A stretch of 64,000 nucleotides of DNA from Methylotuvimicrobium buryatense 5G (GTDB lineage Bacteria; Pseudomonadota; Gammaproteobacteria; Methylococcales; Methylomonadaceae), in the NCBI RefSeq assembly GCF_000341735.1, contig NZ_KB455576.1, positions 1 through 64,000 on the forward strand, read 5' to 3'. Below, piece after piece: positions 52,431 to 60,089 of this stretch (position 1 is the first letter of the stretch; each line of letters starts with the position of its first letter). Position numbers and translations under genes: made by a program. The notes beneath the pieces are model-generated. The model saw only the letters and a list, made by a program, of their open reading frames with translations, was not told where the DNA came from and ran no database searches.

Positions 52431-53387
52431 TTACCGGCAATTCCCCGCTTTCCGGAATCCTGCTGCTCGAGCCTCGGCCTCGCTCGAAAATTCGACGATG
52501 TTCTTCGGCTTCATCGCGTCATAGCTCGGGCATCCGGCCGGCAGATGGTAGACCCTGCTGTTGCGGTTGCCCCGGATCGTGCCGCCCGCTGCAGCCATTA
52601 CCGTTTTGGGCTCGGATGACGCCGGATGACTCGCCGTGATCGGCGTGACAATGCCGTCGGCGGTGTTCTTGTGGTTTAGCGACCATTTCCGTTCGCCGGT
52701 CACGAACGGGTTGCTGTGCCCCATGCGGGCGGCAATGCGTCTATCACGATCCCTTTCCCATTCGCTGACCGGAAATTGCTTGTCCCACGCCAGCAATAAC
52801 TGTTGCTGCTGCTGGGACATCCGCATGTTGTAGCGGTCGTGCATGTAGAAATAGATACGCGCGATTTGGCCTTTGACCTCATCCCTGGGTTCGGCGGTTC
52901 GGCCCTTGAAATCGACTTTGAAATCGCAGGCCCCGTGCTGTTTAGGCGTCGACGGCAGCATGCCGAAATTGTAATTGCTGCGATTGGCGTTAATTTCGCC
53001 AACCGACGGCGTCAGGTTGTGAAGATCGGCTTCCATCGCGTTGAACACCGGGTCAACGGAGTTGCAGTTCTTCCGTCCGCCGTTCTGCCAGCATAGCCGG
53101 GCCCGGTCGAAGTTTGAGGCCGGAACGACATGCTCCCATTCGGTCCGGATTGCCCGGTTTGCCTGTGACCGGATTTGGTAGCCGCAGGATTCGAGATCGA
53201 CGCGGCCGCCGGATCGTCCGACCCATTCCCAGTTACAGCCGCAATAGAAGGTACCCGCTTGGGTTCGGTCGTGGTAGACGTATTGCCGGGCTTCGGCTTT
53301 GGCTTGCTCGAAGGTTTGAGGTGCCGCAAAGGTTTGGAGAGCGGCAAAGAAAAGTAGAAGGCCAATGGTTCTGGCTGTATTGATCAA
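52431..53387 (-). CDS. Endonuclease I-like secreted nuclease with C-terminal Ada-type metal domain
   Basis: A 318-residue protein: signal peptide (cleavage near TFA), endonuclease I domain (YCGCNWEWVG, then RTEWEHVVPASNF with the beta-beta-alpha-metal His, and MEADLHNLTPSVGEINANRS) and a C-terminal extension (VYHLPAGCPSYDAM then AGFRKAGNC) resembling the Ada metal-binding fold. Periplasmic nucleases of this kind cut incoming or free DNA. The C-terminal fusion is uncommon. Confidence 0.8.
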   Translation of the reverse strand: MINTARTIGLLLFFAALQTFAAPQTFEQAKAEARQYVYHDRTQAGTFYCGCNWEWVGRSGGRVDLESCGYQIRSQANRAIRTEWEHVVPASNFDRARLCWQNGGRKNCNSVDPVFNAMEADLHNLTPSVGEINANRSNYNFGMLPSTPKQHGACDFKVDFKGRTAEPRDEVKGQIARIYFYMHDRYNMRMSQQQQQLLLAWDKQFPVSEWERDRDRRIAARMGHSNPFVTGERKWSLNHKNTADGIVTPITASHPASSEPKTVMAAAGGTIRGNRNSRVYHLPAGCPSYDAMKPKNIVEFSSEAEARAAGFRKAGNCR

Positions 53388-53484
53388 TGTTGTTACCCGT
53401 TATCCGAAAAAAACGGGTAATCGTACAGGACAATAATGTGTTGTTCTAATCGGAAATACAGCGCACAGAATCCGCCAATCGTCC

Positions 53485-53610
53485 GGGCGAGCGCAAAACG
53501 TCCCTGTTTTACACTACGCCCTCCAGAATGGCTCACGCCTTCCTATCCCGAACGTGTGCGGGTATTTATCTTCCCTGGCCGCGCGGCGAAAACGTCCATG
53601 TTATCGCCGC
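53485..53610. repeat. Loop-conserved hairpins, second cluster
   Basis: Two hairpins: 53495-53510 (AAAACGTCCCTGTTTT within an outer GGGCG/CGCCC pair at 53485-53521), and 53583-53610 (arms GCGGCGA/TCGCCGC around AAACGTCCATGTTA). The second matches the 52003 copy closely, including about 55 bp of flanking sequence. The rest of 53388-53772 holds no gene. Confidence 0.7.
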
Positions 53611-53725
53611 CCAAAGTTTTGTCTATCTTCTGATCGTTCATAGTGTCCGACAGGTTGCTTTCCCGGCGCTTCGCAATCCCAGCGATGCGTGACTTCGGCA
53701 GATTGGAGGGGAAATGGTGATGTAA

Positions 53726-53750
53726 AAAGTGTCTCAACTTGAGACACTTT
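53726..53750. other. parS-like palindrome downstream of parB
   Basis: Perfect 12-bp arms AAAGTGTCTCAA and TTGAGACACTTT around a central C, ending 23 bp past the parB stop. It is the diverged member of three 25-bp palindromes around the par genes and is likely a ParB binding site. Confidence 0.7.
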
Positions 53751-53772
53751 CTAATGGCGTTGCGAAAAATCC

Positions 53773-54672
53773 CTACTCTTCGCTTTGGATCAGGTCTTCG
53801 AGAAAATCTTTCAGCTTCTGCTCTTGTTCGGCGTTCAAGACGCTTGCGTTGAGCTTTACAGTGATGTGCTTTTCGGTTCTGGCGATATTACCGACTTTCT
53901 TGCCGTCCCTGATCAAATTGTGCGCATCCTGGATATGGCTGTCTCTTGTTTCATGGCCTTTGAGCTTGCGCGCGACGTAAGCCGTGATTTTCGTTTGGTC
54001 GAGGTCGCTTTTCAATAATTGCGCCCAGGCTTCGGCCAAATAATCGTTGACCGAGGGATGATCCTTGTTTTCGTTCAAAAGCCGCTTGATGTCGCTTGCT
54101 GCGGATCTCGAAAGCAAGCGCGGGTTTTCATTGAGATCGGCGATGATGAAATCCGGCAAATCGTCGTAGGCGTAATACCGGTACATATCCTGGCGACTCA
54201 AGCCCATCGATTCGGCCAGTTTTTTCTTGGTCGGGAAGGCTTTCTCGACTTGCTTCAGGGCAATGCCGATTTCGTAGTCGCTCAAATCCTCCCGGTCGAT
54301 GTTTTCGGCCAGCGCGAATACCGCCATGTCGCTATCGGATATCTCCATGACCACAGCATCGATATGGCGCCGTTCGATTTGCTTATGCGCCCGCCAGCGG
54401 CGCTCGCCGGCGGCGATTTGGTAGCTATCACCGGTTTTCCTGAGCAAGATCGGCTCCAGCAAACCAACTTCGGCGATCGACTGGGCCAATTTGTCCAATT
54501 CGTCTTGCGGGAAAATGCGGCGGGGCTGGTAAGGGTTCGGCTCGATCTTTCCGACCAGAACCGAGACCAATTCCCGGCCTTGATCAAAATTGACGGATTG
54601 TTCCGCCGAGGCATGACGCTGCGTGTTCTCCTGCAGCTTTTTCTCCAGCATTTTTTTAATGTCTTTAGCCAT
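53773..54672 (-). CDS. parB: ParB-family partition protein
   Basis: A 299-residue ParB: N-terminal nuclease-fold domain with KIEPNPYQPRRIF and the CTP-binding AGERRWRAHKQIERRHIDAV, a helix-turn-helix (KKLAESMGLSRQDMYRYYAY, about 148-167) and a C-terminal dimerisation end. It is not KorB-like in the specificity region I recall, so the TTTAGC-S-GCTAAA sites probably answer to another protein. It follows parA with 12 bp between and a further copy of its 3' end lies at 57438. Confidence 0.88.
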   Translation of the reverse strand: MAKDIKKMLEKKLQENTQRHASAEQSVNFDQGRELVSVLVGKIEPNPYQPRRIFPQDELDKLAQSIAEVGLLEPILLRKTGDSYQIAAGERRWRAHKQIERRHIDAVVMEISDSDMAVFALAENIDREDLSDYEIGIALKQVEKAFPTKKKLAESMGLSRQDMYRYYAYDDLPDFIIADLNENPRLLSRSAASDIKRLLNENKDHPSVNDYLAEAWAQLLKSDLDQTKITAYVARKLKGHETRDSHIQDAHNLIRDGKKVGNIARTEKHITVKLNASVLNAEQEQKLKDFLEDLIQSEE

Positions 54673-54684
54673 TGAGCCGGTTCC

Positions 54685-55485
54685 TTATACAAGATTGAGT
54701 TGTTTGGCGATCACGTCGGCCAGCCGTTTAAACTCGCGCGAGACTTTGCAGGTTCGGTCTATGTCATGAACGCTCGTTTGCGCTATCGCCGACTGATTAA
54801 CCTTAGTGCTGGTCGATATGCGGACATCGATGAGTTTGCCGATTTGCTCTTTCGCCGAAGCCTCGATCAGTTTGCAAACGGTTTGTCGGGCGTCATGACG
54901 GATCAGCAAGGCGCCGATCAATTCGAGCTCCGGGTTGATGCGCCTGATTTTTTCGACTAACTTCATCAGGTCGGTCACGCCGTACATGCCGTACTGCGAG
55001 CCGGACTCGATCGGGATGATCAGATGCGTAGCTGCCGCCAATGCATTGCTGGTCAGTAGCTTGAGGCTGGGCGGGCAGTCGATTAGGATCACGTCGTAGA
55101 TGCCGCGAAGGTGGTTTATTTTTTCGCGCAGTTCCTCGGAAGGCCGGGGGGCTTCGTCCTTCAATTCGTCTTCGGCCTTGCCGAGATTGAGCGAGCCGTA
55201 GATCAGAGATACGCCCTCGATGTTAGTGTCATCGTAGATCGATTGCGGCAGTTTCTCGACCTCGGACAACAGCAGTTCCGCGCAGGTCACCGGCACTTCG
55301 CTCGGGTGCTTCTTGCCTATATGCAGGCTGGCGTTGGCCTGCGGATCGAGGTCGATGACCAGGACGGAAAGGTCCATCTTCGCCAATTCCGCTGCAAGGT
55401 TGACTACCGTCGTGGTTTTGCCGCACCCGCCCTTGTGATTGGCGACGGCGATGACGGCTGTTTTTTTGTTCTCGGTTGACTTCAT
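54685..55485 (-). CDS. parA: ParA-family partition ATPase
   Basis: A 266-residue ParA with deviant Walker A KGGCGKTTTVVNLAAELA (about residues 18-35), Walker A' VLVIDLDPQANAS and Walker B DVILIDCPPSLKLLT. No N-terminal helix-turn-helix, so of the short (type Ib or chromosomal-like) group. It works with parB and the parS-like sites to partition the plasmid. Confidence 0.9.
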   Translation of the reverse strand: MKSTENKKTAVIAVANHKGGCGKTTTVVNLAAELAKMDLSVLVIDLDPQANASLHIGKKHPSEVPVTCAELLLSEVEKLPQSIYDDTNIEGVSLIYGSLNLGKAEDELKDEAPRPSEELREKINHLRGIYDVILIDCPPSLKLLTSNALAAATHLIIPIESGSQYGMYGVTDLMKLVEKIRRINPELELIGALLIRHDARQTVCKLIEASAKEQIGKLIDVRISTSTKVNQSAIAQTSVHDIDRTCKVSREFKRLADVIAKQLNLV

Positions 55486-55679
55486 TTTTGTGTTCGTTTT
55501 ATTTAATTTTGTATCCAGTATAAAGATTATATCTGGTAATGCAAACCTGGTATTTTTGGTATAAACAGCTTATTTATTACAAATATATGCTCAGATTATC
55601 GCTCGATTGAGTTTGGATTGCCTTTTTCGAACATAAAATCGTGTACGATCAATCCAAAACCGTATTCATTGTTATCAAA

Positions 55680-55704
55680 AAAGTGTCGCAAGTTGCGACA
55701 CTTT
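55680..55704. other. parS-like palindrome upstream of parA
   Basis: Perfect arms AAAGTGTCGCAA and TTGCGACACTTT around a central G, extended by further A/T to 31 bp (55677-55707). It lies about 195 bp upstream of the parA start and also just before the gene at 55731. The rest of 55486-55730 is AT-rich promoter-like sequence. Confidence 0.75.
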
Positions 55705-55730
55705 TTTGAACGATAACCCTGGAAAGGAAT

Positions 55731-56480
55731 ATGCCAAACCTAAAACTCCTGGCCTTCATGCTTTGCGCTTCATCTCTTTCGGCGGCGCCGTTAGATGCCA
55801 TTCTGACCGGCATCGAGCCGGGCACGATAGTATTCATCGGCGAAAGCCATCATCGAGCCGAATCACCTTTGCTGATCAAGCGACTGGTCAATGAGCTGAT
55901 AGCAAGCAATCGATGCCCGATCCTCGCGCTCGAAATCGGCAGCGACCAACAATCGGTGATCGACCAAGTGATGGCGAGCGAAAAACCGGCCGGCGCGATC
56001 GAGATATCCGACATCATCGATCATGAGCCTTATCGCTTGATGATCCACTATTTCGCCAAACGGAAAGCCCGGGGTTCCTGTTTAGGCGTGGTTGCGATCG
56101 ACGCAAGCAAGGAGGCAACCGTCGACCGTAACAAATGGATGGCGGCTCGGCTTTCGTCATTGCCGACCGACAGGCCTGTGGTCGTATTGGTGGGTGCATT
56201 GCATACGCTCAAAAAGGTCGACTGGACGGTGCCGACCGGCAAGCCTTATGCTGCCGAAATACTGGCCAATCAGGGCTTTCGCGTGAAATCGTTTACGCAG
56301 CGCTGGATACCGAAGGAATGTCCGAGTAATTCCATTCGTCAACAACGTTTTGTCGAGGCATCCGATCCGGAGGCGTTGACGATTCTCAACGAAACCGTGT
56401 TGTCGCTGCTCAATGCGGAGACGGCGGAATCGGCCGAGGGCGTGGTGGACGGGTTTATCGTGTGGGAGTGCGACAGCTGA
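55731..56480 (+). CDS. ChaN/EreA/TIKI-superfamily secreted protein
   Basis: A 249-residue protein with a signal peptide (cleavage near SSLSA) and the motif IVFIGESHHRAESP, followed by VVVLVGALHTLKKV, the two Glu/His-containing motifs of the ChaN/EreA/TIKI fold. Members bind haem or hydrolyse esters/peptides; function here is unknown. It lies in the par locus but nothing links it to partition. Confidence 0.65.
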   Translation: MPNLKLLAFMLCASSLSAAPLDAILTGIEPGTIVFIGESHHRAESPLLIKRLVNELIASNRCPILALEIGSDQQSVIDQVMASEKPAGAIEISDIIDHEPYRLMIHYFAKRKARGSCLGVVAIDASKEATVDRNKWMAARLSSLPTDRPVVVLVGALHTLKKVDWTVPTGKPYAAEILANQGFRVKSFTQRWIPKECPSNSIRQQRFVEASDPEALTILNETVLSLLNAETAESAEGVVDGFIVWECDS

Positions 56481-56652
56481 CGCGACAATCTGTCACAGTT
56501 GCGCCGGTGCGTTTAGCGGATATTCTGTAAGCACTGATCTTTTTCCTGGATCAGCCATATATCCTTACTCTAATGCGGAGGCTTAGCTGTCCGCATTTTT
56601 TTGTCTGAAAAACTGCCATTAATCGCTGCGCAAGGCTATCGCCAAGCTTGCT

Positions 56653-56872
56653 TTTGAAAGCGTCCCTGTGAGAACGCGGTAGTCGTCCATGACAACCGCG
56701 TCCAGCCGTTCGACGTTCTGAATCCGCCAATCGTTTGACCAAGCGCAATACGTCCCTGTCATCGCCGCCCGAAGTCTTGTTGCTCTTACGGTCGATCGCC
56801 GGTATCCAAGCTTTGCTATCCCTGCGCGTCCTGCTGTCCCGATAGCGCACGTCCTTGTGCTTTCATGCGCTA
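56653..56872. repeat. Loop-conserved hairpins, third cluster
   Basis: 56675-56700 has arms CGCGGT/ACCGCG around AGTCGTCCATGACA; 56843-56872 has arms TAGCGCA/TGCGCTA with an inner GCAC-GTCCTT-GTGC stem. A half-site AAGCGTCCCTGTG is at 56659. At 56738-56780 the left half of the 51913-type hairpin joins the right half of the 52003-type, as if a deletion fused two repeats. No gene lies in 56481-56873. Confidence 0.65.
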
Positions 56873-56873
56873 C

Positions 56874-57164
56874 TTAGCGGATGTCGATCGTACCGGTTGT
56901 CGCCACCGAATCCCTGCCGATCGCTTGCGTGTTGGTCAGCGTGTTTTTTGAGGCGTTGATCAGAGTCGATTTCTCAACTTTCGAGCCGACTATGCTGATA
57001 GAACCTGTGTGAGCGGCGCTGTTGCGGCCGATCGCCTGTGTGTTGGTCAACGTGTTTTTGGAAGCGTTGATTATCGTGGATTTTTCGATTTTCGAGCCTT
57101 CGGCCATGGCTGTGCCGGCGACGACTGACATTAAAACGACTGCTGCTAAAGATACTGTTTTCAT
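56874..57164 (-). CDS. Small secreted protein with two tandem repeats
   Basis: A 96-residue protein with a signal peptide (cleavage after AMA) and two near-identical repeats of about 35 residues, each containing GSK(I/V)EKST, NASKNTLTNTQAIGR and a Thr/Gly/Ile end. Such Asn/Thr-rich iterated strands suggest a beta-solenoid or fibre-like surface protein. No known family recognised. Confidence 0.65.
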   Translation of the reverse strand: MKTVSLAAVVLMSVVAGTAMAEGSKIEKSTIINASKNTLTNTQAIGRNSAAHTGSISIVGSKVEKSTLINASKNTLTNTQAIGRDSVATTGTIDIR

Positions 57165-57389
57165 GATGATTTCCCCTTGGTTTTTGTTGGTATGGTTCGT
57201 TCAAGCGTTTCGTTGAACTTGTGTACAGTATCCCGATTTCTGGAGAAAAAGGCGGTGATCGAGTCACGCCGATTGTGTGATTTATTCACCGGCCGGCGAA
57301 TTGAGAGGGCATCGCTTGTTGAATCAGCCAATCATTCGGATGTCGTCTGCGCTTGCCTTCGGCAAATTGGAGAAGGCATGGTGATGTAA
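57165..57389. other. Intergenic region before the third parS
   Basis: No convincing gene. It holds the promoter region of the secreted repeat protein (GGGGAAAT precedes its start at 57164). From about 57361 the sequence matches the region downstream of parB, marking the start of a duplicated segment. Confidence 0.45.
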
Positions 57390-57414
57390 AAAGTGTCGCA
57401 AGTTGCGACACTTT
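57390..57414. other. Third parS-like palindrome, in the duplicated segment
   Basis: Arms AAAGTGTCGCAA and TTGCGACACTTT around a central G, identical to the upstream-of-parA copy, but its flanks match the site downstream of parB (GGTGATGTAAAAAGTGTC and so on). Confidence 0.75.
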
Positions 57415-57437
57415 TTCATGGCGTTTTGGAAAAATCC

Positions 57438-57540
57438 TCACTCTTCGCCTTGGACCAGGTCTTCGAGGAAATCCTTCAGCTTCTGCTCTTGTTCAGCGTT
57501 CAAGGCACTTGCGTTGAGCTTTACGGTAATGTGCTTTTGG
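57438..57540 (-). pseudogene. parB: Duplicated 3' fragment of parB
   Basis: About 100 bp match the last part of parB, encoding a C-terminal segment (ALNAEQEQKLKDFLEDL, ending QGEE instead of QSEE), preceded by unrelated sequence. With the adjacent palindrome it copies 53701-53880. It has no start codon and is probably inert, but the parS copy may still bind ParB. 57541-57614 has no gene. Confidence 0.75.
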
Positions 57541-57614
57541 CCGTGACGATTTATTTGTTAACGTAGCACCGTCGGTTGCCGGAATGAGAGTCTTGAGGGT
57601 TATTGCAGGTTTTC

Positions 57615-58235
57615 TTAATCATCGGTTTTGAAGGAAATTGAGCGTGGCACATAATTTTTCTGGCTCAGGGAGCGGACCAAAGCCTGCTTCGCCGCCGGCG
57701 AAGACAAAGGAGACGAAGCCGTGGTTTGCTGGGTTACACGTTGTACTTCTATCGGTTGAAACGGCATCGAAGGCGCTGTATCCGCTTTGGTTACATCTAG
57801 CGTCACGAAATGGGCTTCCAACCAGTCAGCCCACTTCGACGCCTTGCGAATGAGATCGGCGCGGTACACGGCATTGTATCGCGGCGTGCGCGAGTGATAG
57901 TTAGCGGCCTTGGTCCACAGATCGCCCTTGTCGTTGCGGATGTGCATCCGCAATCGCCAAGCGGCCAGATCGAACGAATAGCAACCAGCGGCCGCTACAT
58001 CGTTCGCTGTGATTCCGTACCGTTCCAGGTCGCGCAGGTATGCGGTATTGAATTGCATGGAGCCTACGTCATGGGTGCCGTTCGTGTTGCGCACCCACTG
58101 CCACGGCTTGCCGGCTTCTTTTTCTGCCACAGCCAACACAATGTTGGCCGGTACTTCATATTTGACGGCGGCCGAGATTGCGCACACGACGCGCTCTTGT
58201 TCAAAAGGTGTAAGGTCGGCAATAAACGGCAGCAT
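57615..58235 (-). CDS. trbN: TrbN, conjugative lytic transglycosylase
   Basis: A 206-residue SLT-fold enzyme: catalytic Glu in VLAVAEKEAGKPWQW near residue 44, then GTHDVGSMQFNTAYL. It cleaves peptidoglycan for channel assembly. No obvious signal peptide. The C-terminal ~60 residues are low complexity. It ends the trb operon in this window, 14 bp after trbL; trbM is absent between them. Confidence 0.85.
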   Translation of the reverse strand: MLPFIADLTPFEQERVVCAISAAVKYEVPANIVLAVAEKEAGKPWQWVRNTNGTHDVGSMQFNTAYLRDLERYGITANDVAAAGCYSFDLAAWRLRMHIRNDKGDLWTKAANYHSRTPRYNAVYRADLIRKASKWADWLEAHFVTLDVTKADTAPSMPFQPIEVQRVTQQTTASSPLSSPAAKQALVRSLSQKNYVPRSISFKTDD

Positions 58236-58249
58236 AACGCCCCTTTGGG

Positions 58250-59839
58250 TTAAGTCGGTGCGCCGCTATTGCTGCGGTTCACGAAGGCCGCAACTTCGGA
58301 ATGAGCATCGTTTTCCCCACTGAGGCTGTTGCCGGCGAATTCGATGTTTGTTTCGGGCGAACTGCCGCCCCTTATGGCGCCGGCAATCTTGCCCGGTGTC
58401 GTATCAGCAATGCGCTCGTTGGCTTTGGCCTTGGTTACATCGGCAATACCCTTAGCCAGATTAACGCCAGCATCGACGGCAATTTTTCCGGAAGTTGCCG
58501 CTGCCGCCATGAAACCACCGCTTTGCGTGTCTGTTGATTGCCGGTTACCGCCTTGCCCGGTTTTTGCCGAGCTGGTTGATTCGGTCGAGCCGCTACCCTG
58601 TTTATCGTCACTCTTCGCTTGGTCGGAGCCTCTTTCGGCTTGCCATTTTGCTTCCATATCTTCGCCGCGGCCCCACATGCTGTCCGAGCTGTTGCTGAAT
58701 CCTGCTGCTTTAGCAAATGGAGTGCCGCCGGTATTACTGCTATCGCTGCTTACGCCACCGGCGGCGCTACTGCCCCACATGTTGGTCAGGACATCGGACC
58801 CGCTGGAAACGTTTTCGCTGGCCTTGGAGAACGCGGCCATGACCGCCTGCGCACCTCCGGCGGCATTAGCCGCGCCGGCTGCAACCATAGCGCCTCCTGT
58901 TGCCGCTGCTGCCGTGGCCATTCCAGCCGCACCGATTGCAGCTCCTGAACCGAATTGACCAATGCCGGCACCACCTATGCTCGCGCCGGTGATGATGCCA
59001 GAAAGCAATGGTGGAATGCGATTGACAAGCATCATTAGGGCAAAACAGAATACTAGCATTACGCCTAGCTCCTCAAAGTTGAGCGTGCCCTTGTTCATAT
59101 TGTCATAGAATGTAGAAAGCAAATCATTGCCAATGCCGACCAGGAGCACCATGGCGAAAAGCTGAACGGCAACGCCAAGGACTGTCTTGTAGTAGTTGAT
59201 CGCCATGTCGGAAGTCCACCGAGACCCGCCGAAGCCCAAGAAGAATATACCGGCATACATCAAAATCCACGCGGACACCAAGATCAACAGCATATTCACC
59301 GCGACTGCCGCAAGCAGCAATAAGATACCGGCGCTCAAGGTTAGGCCAACCAAGCTGTCGATAGGTTGCCACGCGGACATATTTTTAATTGCCTGCTTAA
59401 AGATCATAAAGCCCACGTTCACAATCCCTGACGGAGAAATACCGGTCTTTCCTATCGCGTTCTCGCCAATCTGTCGCAGCGATTTAATGATGGAATCGGC
59501 GTATTCTGGCCCGTTCCTGAGTAACCAGAGGAAAAAACCGAAAAACATGATGAAACGGAAAAACTCTGCAAAGAATTCTCCTATGTCTGCTTTACGCAAT
59601 ATCATCATTCCCCCCGTCCATACCAGTGAAATCGTGCCCAGTGTCCAGAACAGCCACAGTGCCGCATTCATGACAAAGGTTCGCCATCCCGACGCTCTCG
59701 TAGAAAATTCGGTAATTACTTTATCAAGGATACCCTGATTGGTGCCAGAGTCATGAAAGGCCAATTGAGCCGCTGCATCGGTCGATTTTAGTAATACAAA
59801 TGCGGCCACAACCACCGCTGGTTTAATCATCGTGCGCAT
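58250..59839 (-). CDS. trbL: TrbL, VirB6-like inner-membrane channel protein
   Basis: A 529-residue polytopic protein with signal-like N terminus and about six membrane segments in the first ~270 residues, the VirB6/TrbL domain. A Gly/Ala-rich segment near 300 (IGGAGIGQFGSGAAIGAAGM) and a long Ser/Gly/Gln-rich C-terminal tail are typical of TrbL. It forms part of the translocation channel. Confidence 0.93.
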   Translation of the reverse strand: MRTMIKPAVVVAAFVLLKSTDAAAQLAFHDSGTNQGILDKVITEFSTRASGWRTFVMNAALWLFWTLGTISLVWTGGMMILRKADIGEFFAEFFRFIMFFGFFLWLLRNGPEYADSIIKSLRQIGENAIGKTGISPSGIVNVGFMIFKQAIKNMSAWQPIDSLVGLTLSAGILLLLAAVAVNMLLILVSAWILMYAGIFFLGFGGSRWTSDMAINYYKTVLGVAVQLFAMVLLVGIGNDLLSTFYDNMNKGTLNFEELGVMLVFCFALMMLVNRIPPLLSGIITGASIGGAGIGQFGSGAAIGAAGMATAAAATGGAMVAAGAANAAGGAQAVMAAFSKASENVSSGSDVLTNMWGSSAAGGVSSDSSNTGGTPFAKAAGFSNSSDSMWGRGEDMEAKWQAERGSDQAKSDDKQGSGSTESTSSAKTGQGGNRQSTDTQSGGFMAAAATSGKIAVDAGVNLAKGIADVTKAKANERIADTTPGKIAGAIRGGSSPETNIEFAGNSLSGENDAHSEVAAFVNRSNSGAPT

Positions 59840-59846
59840 AATAGCA

Positions 59847-60077
59847 TCACCACTTTTTCGGATTAGCAGGCAACGTTTCCGCCCCGGTAGAACGACGCGA
59901 ACACAACCCGCTAAATTGTTCGCGTGTTGTTCTGTCCGCTATCTGCATTATCTTTTCTAGCTGGCAATTTTCGTCGTTGACTTCTGGCATCGCTTGCTCG
60001 GCTGGCTCTGGATCACAGCCCGCCAGGAAAGCTGGCATGACGGTTACCAAAATCAAAATTAGAGCTTTTGTTTTCAT
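59847..60077 (-). CDS. trbK: TrbK, entry-exclusion lipoprotein
   Basis: A 76-residue lipoprotein: signal with lipobox FLAGC (Cys21), then a short Cys-containing domain (CQLEKIMQIADRTTREQF). In RP4, TrbK in the same position between trbJ and trbL provides entry exclusion. It ends ETLPANPKKW, strikingly like the last residues of TrbJ. Confidence 0.83.
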   Translation of the reverse strand: MKTKALILILVTVMPAFLAGCDPEPAEQAMPEVNDENCQLEKIMQIADRTTREQFSGLCSRRSTGAETLPANPKKW

Positions 60078-60089
60078 GATCGTACTCCT

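Noticed and set aside
53773-54672. ParB of this window as KorB
   Set aside because: It is shorter than KorB and is flanked by a different palindrome; no TTTAGC-type operator lies near the par genes.
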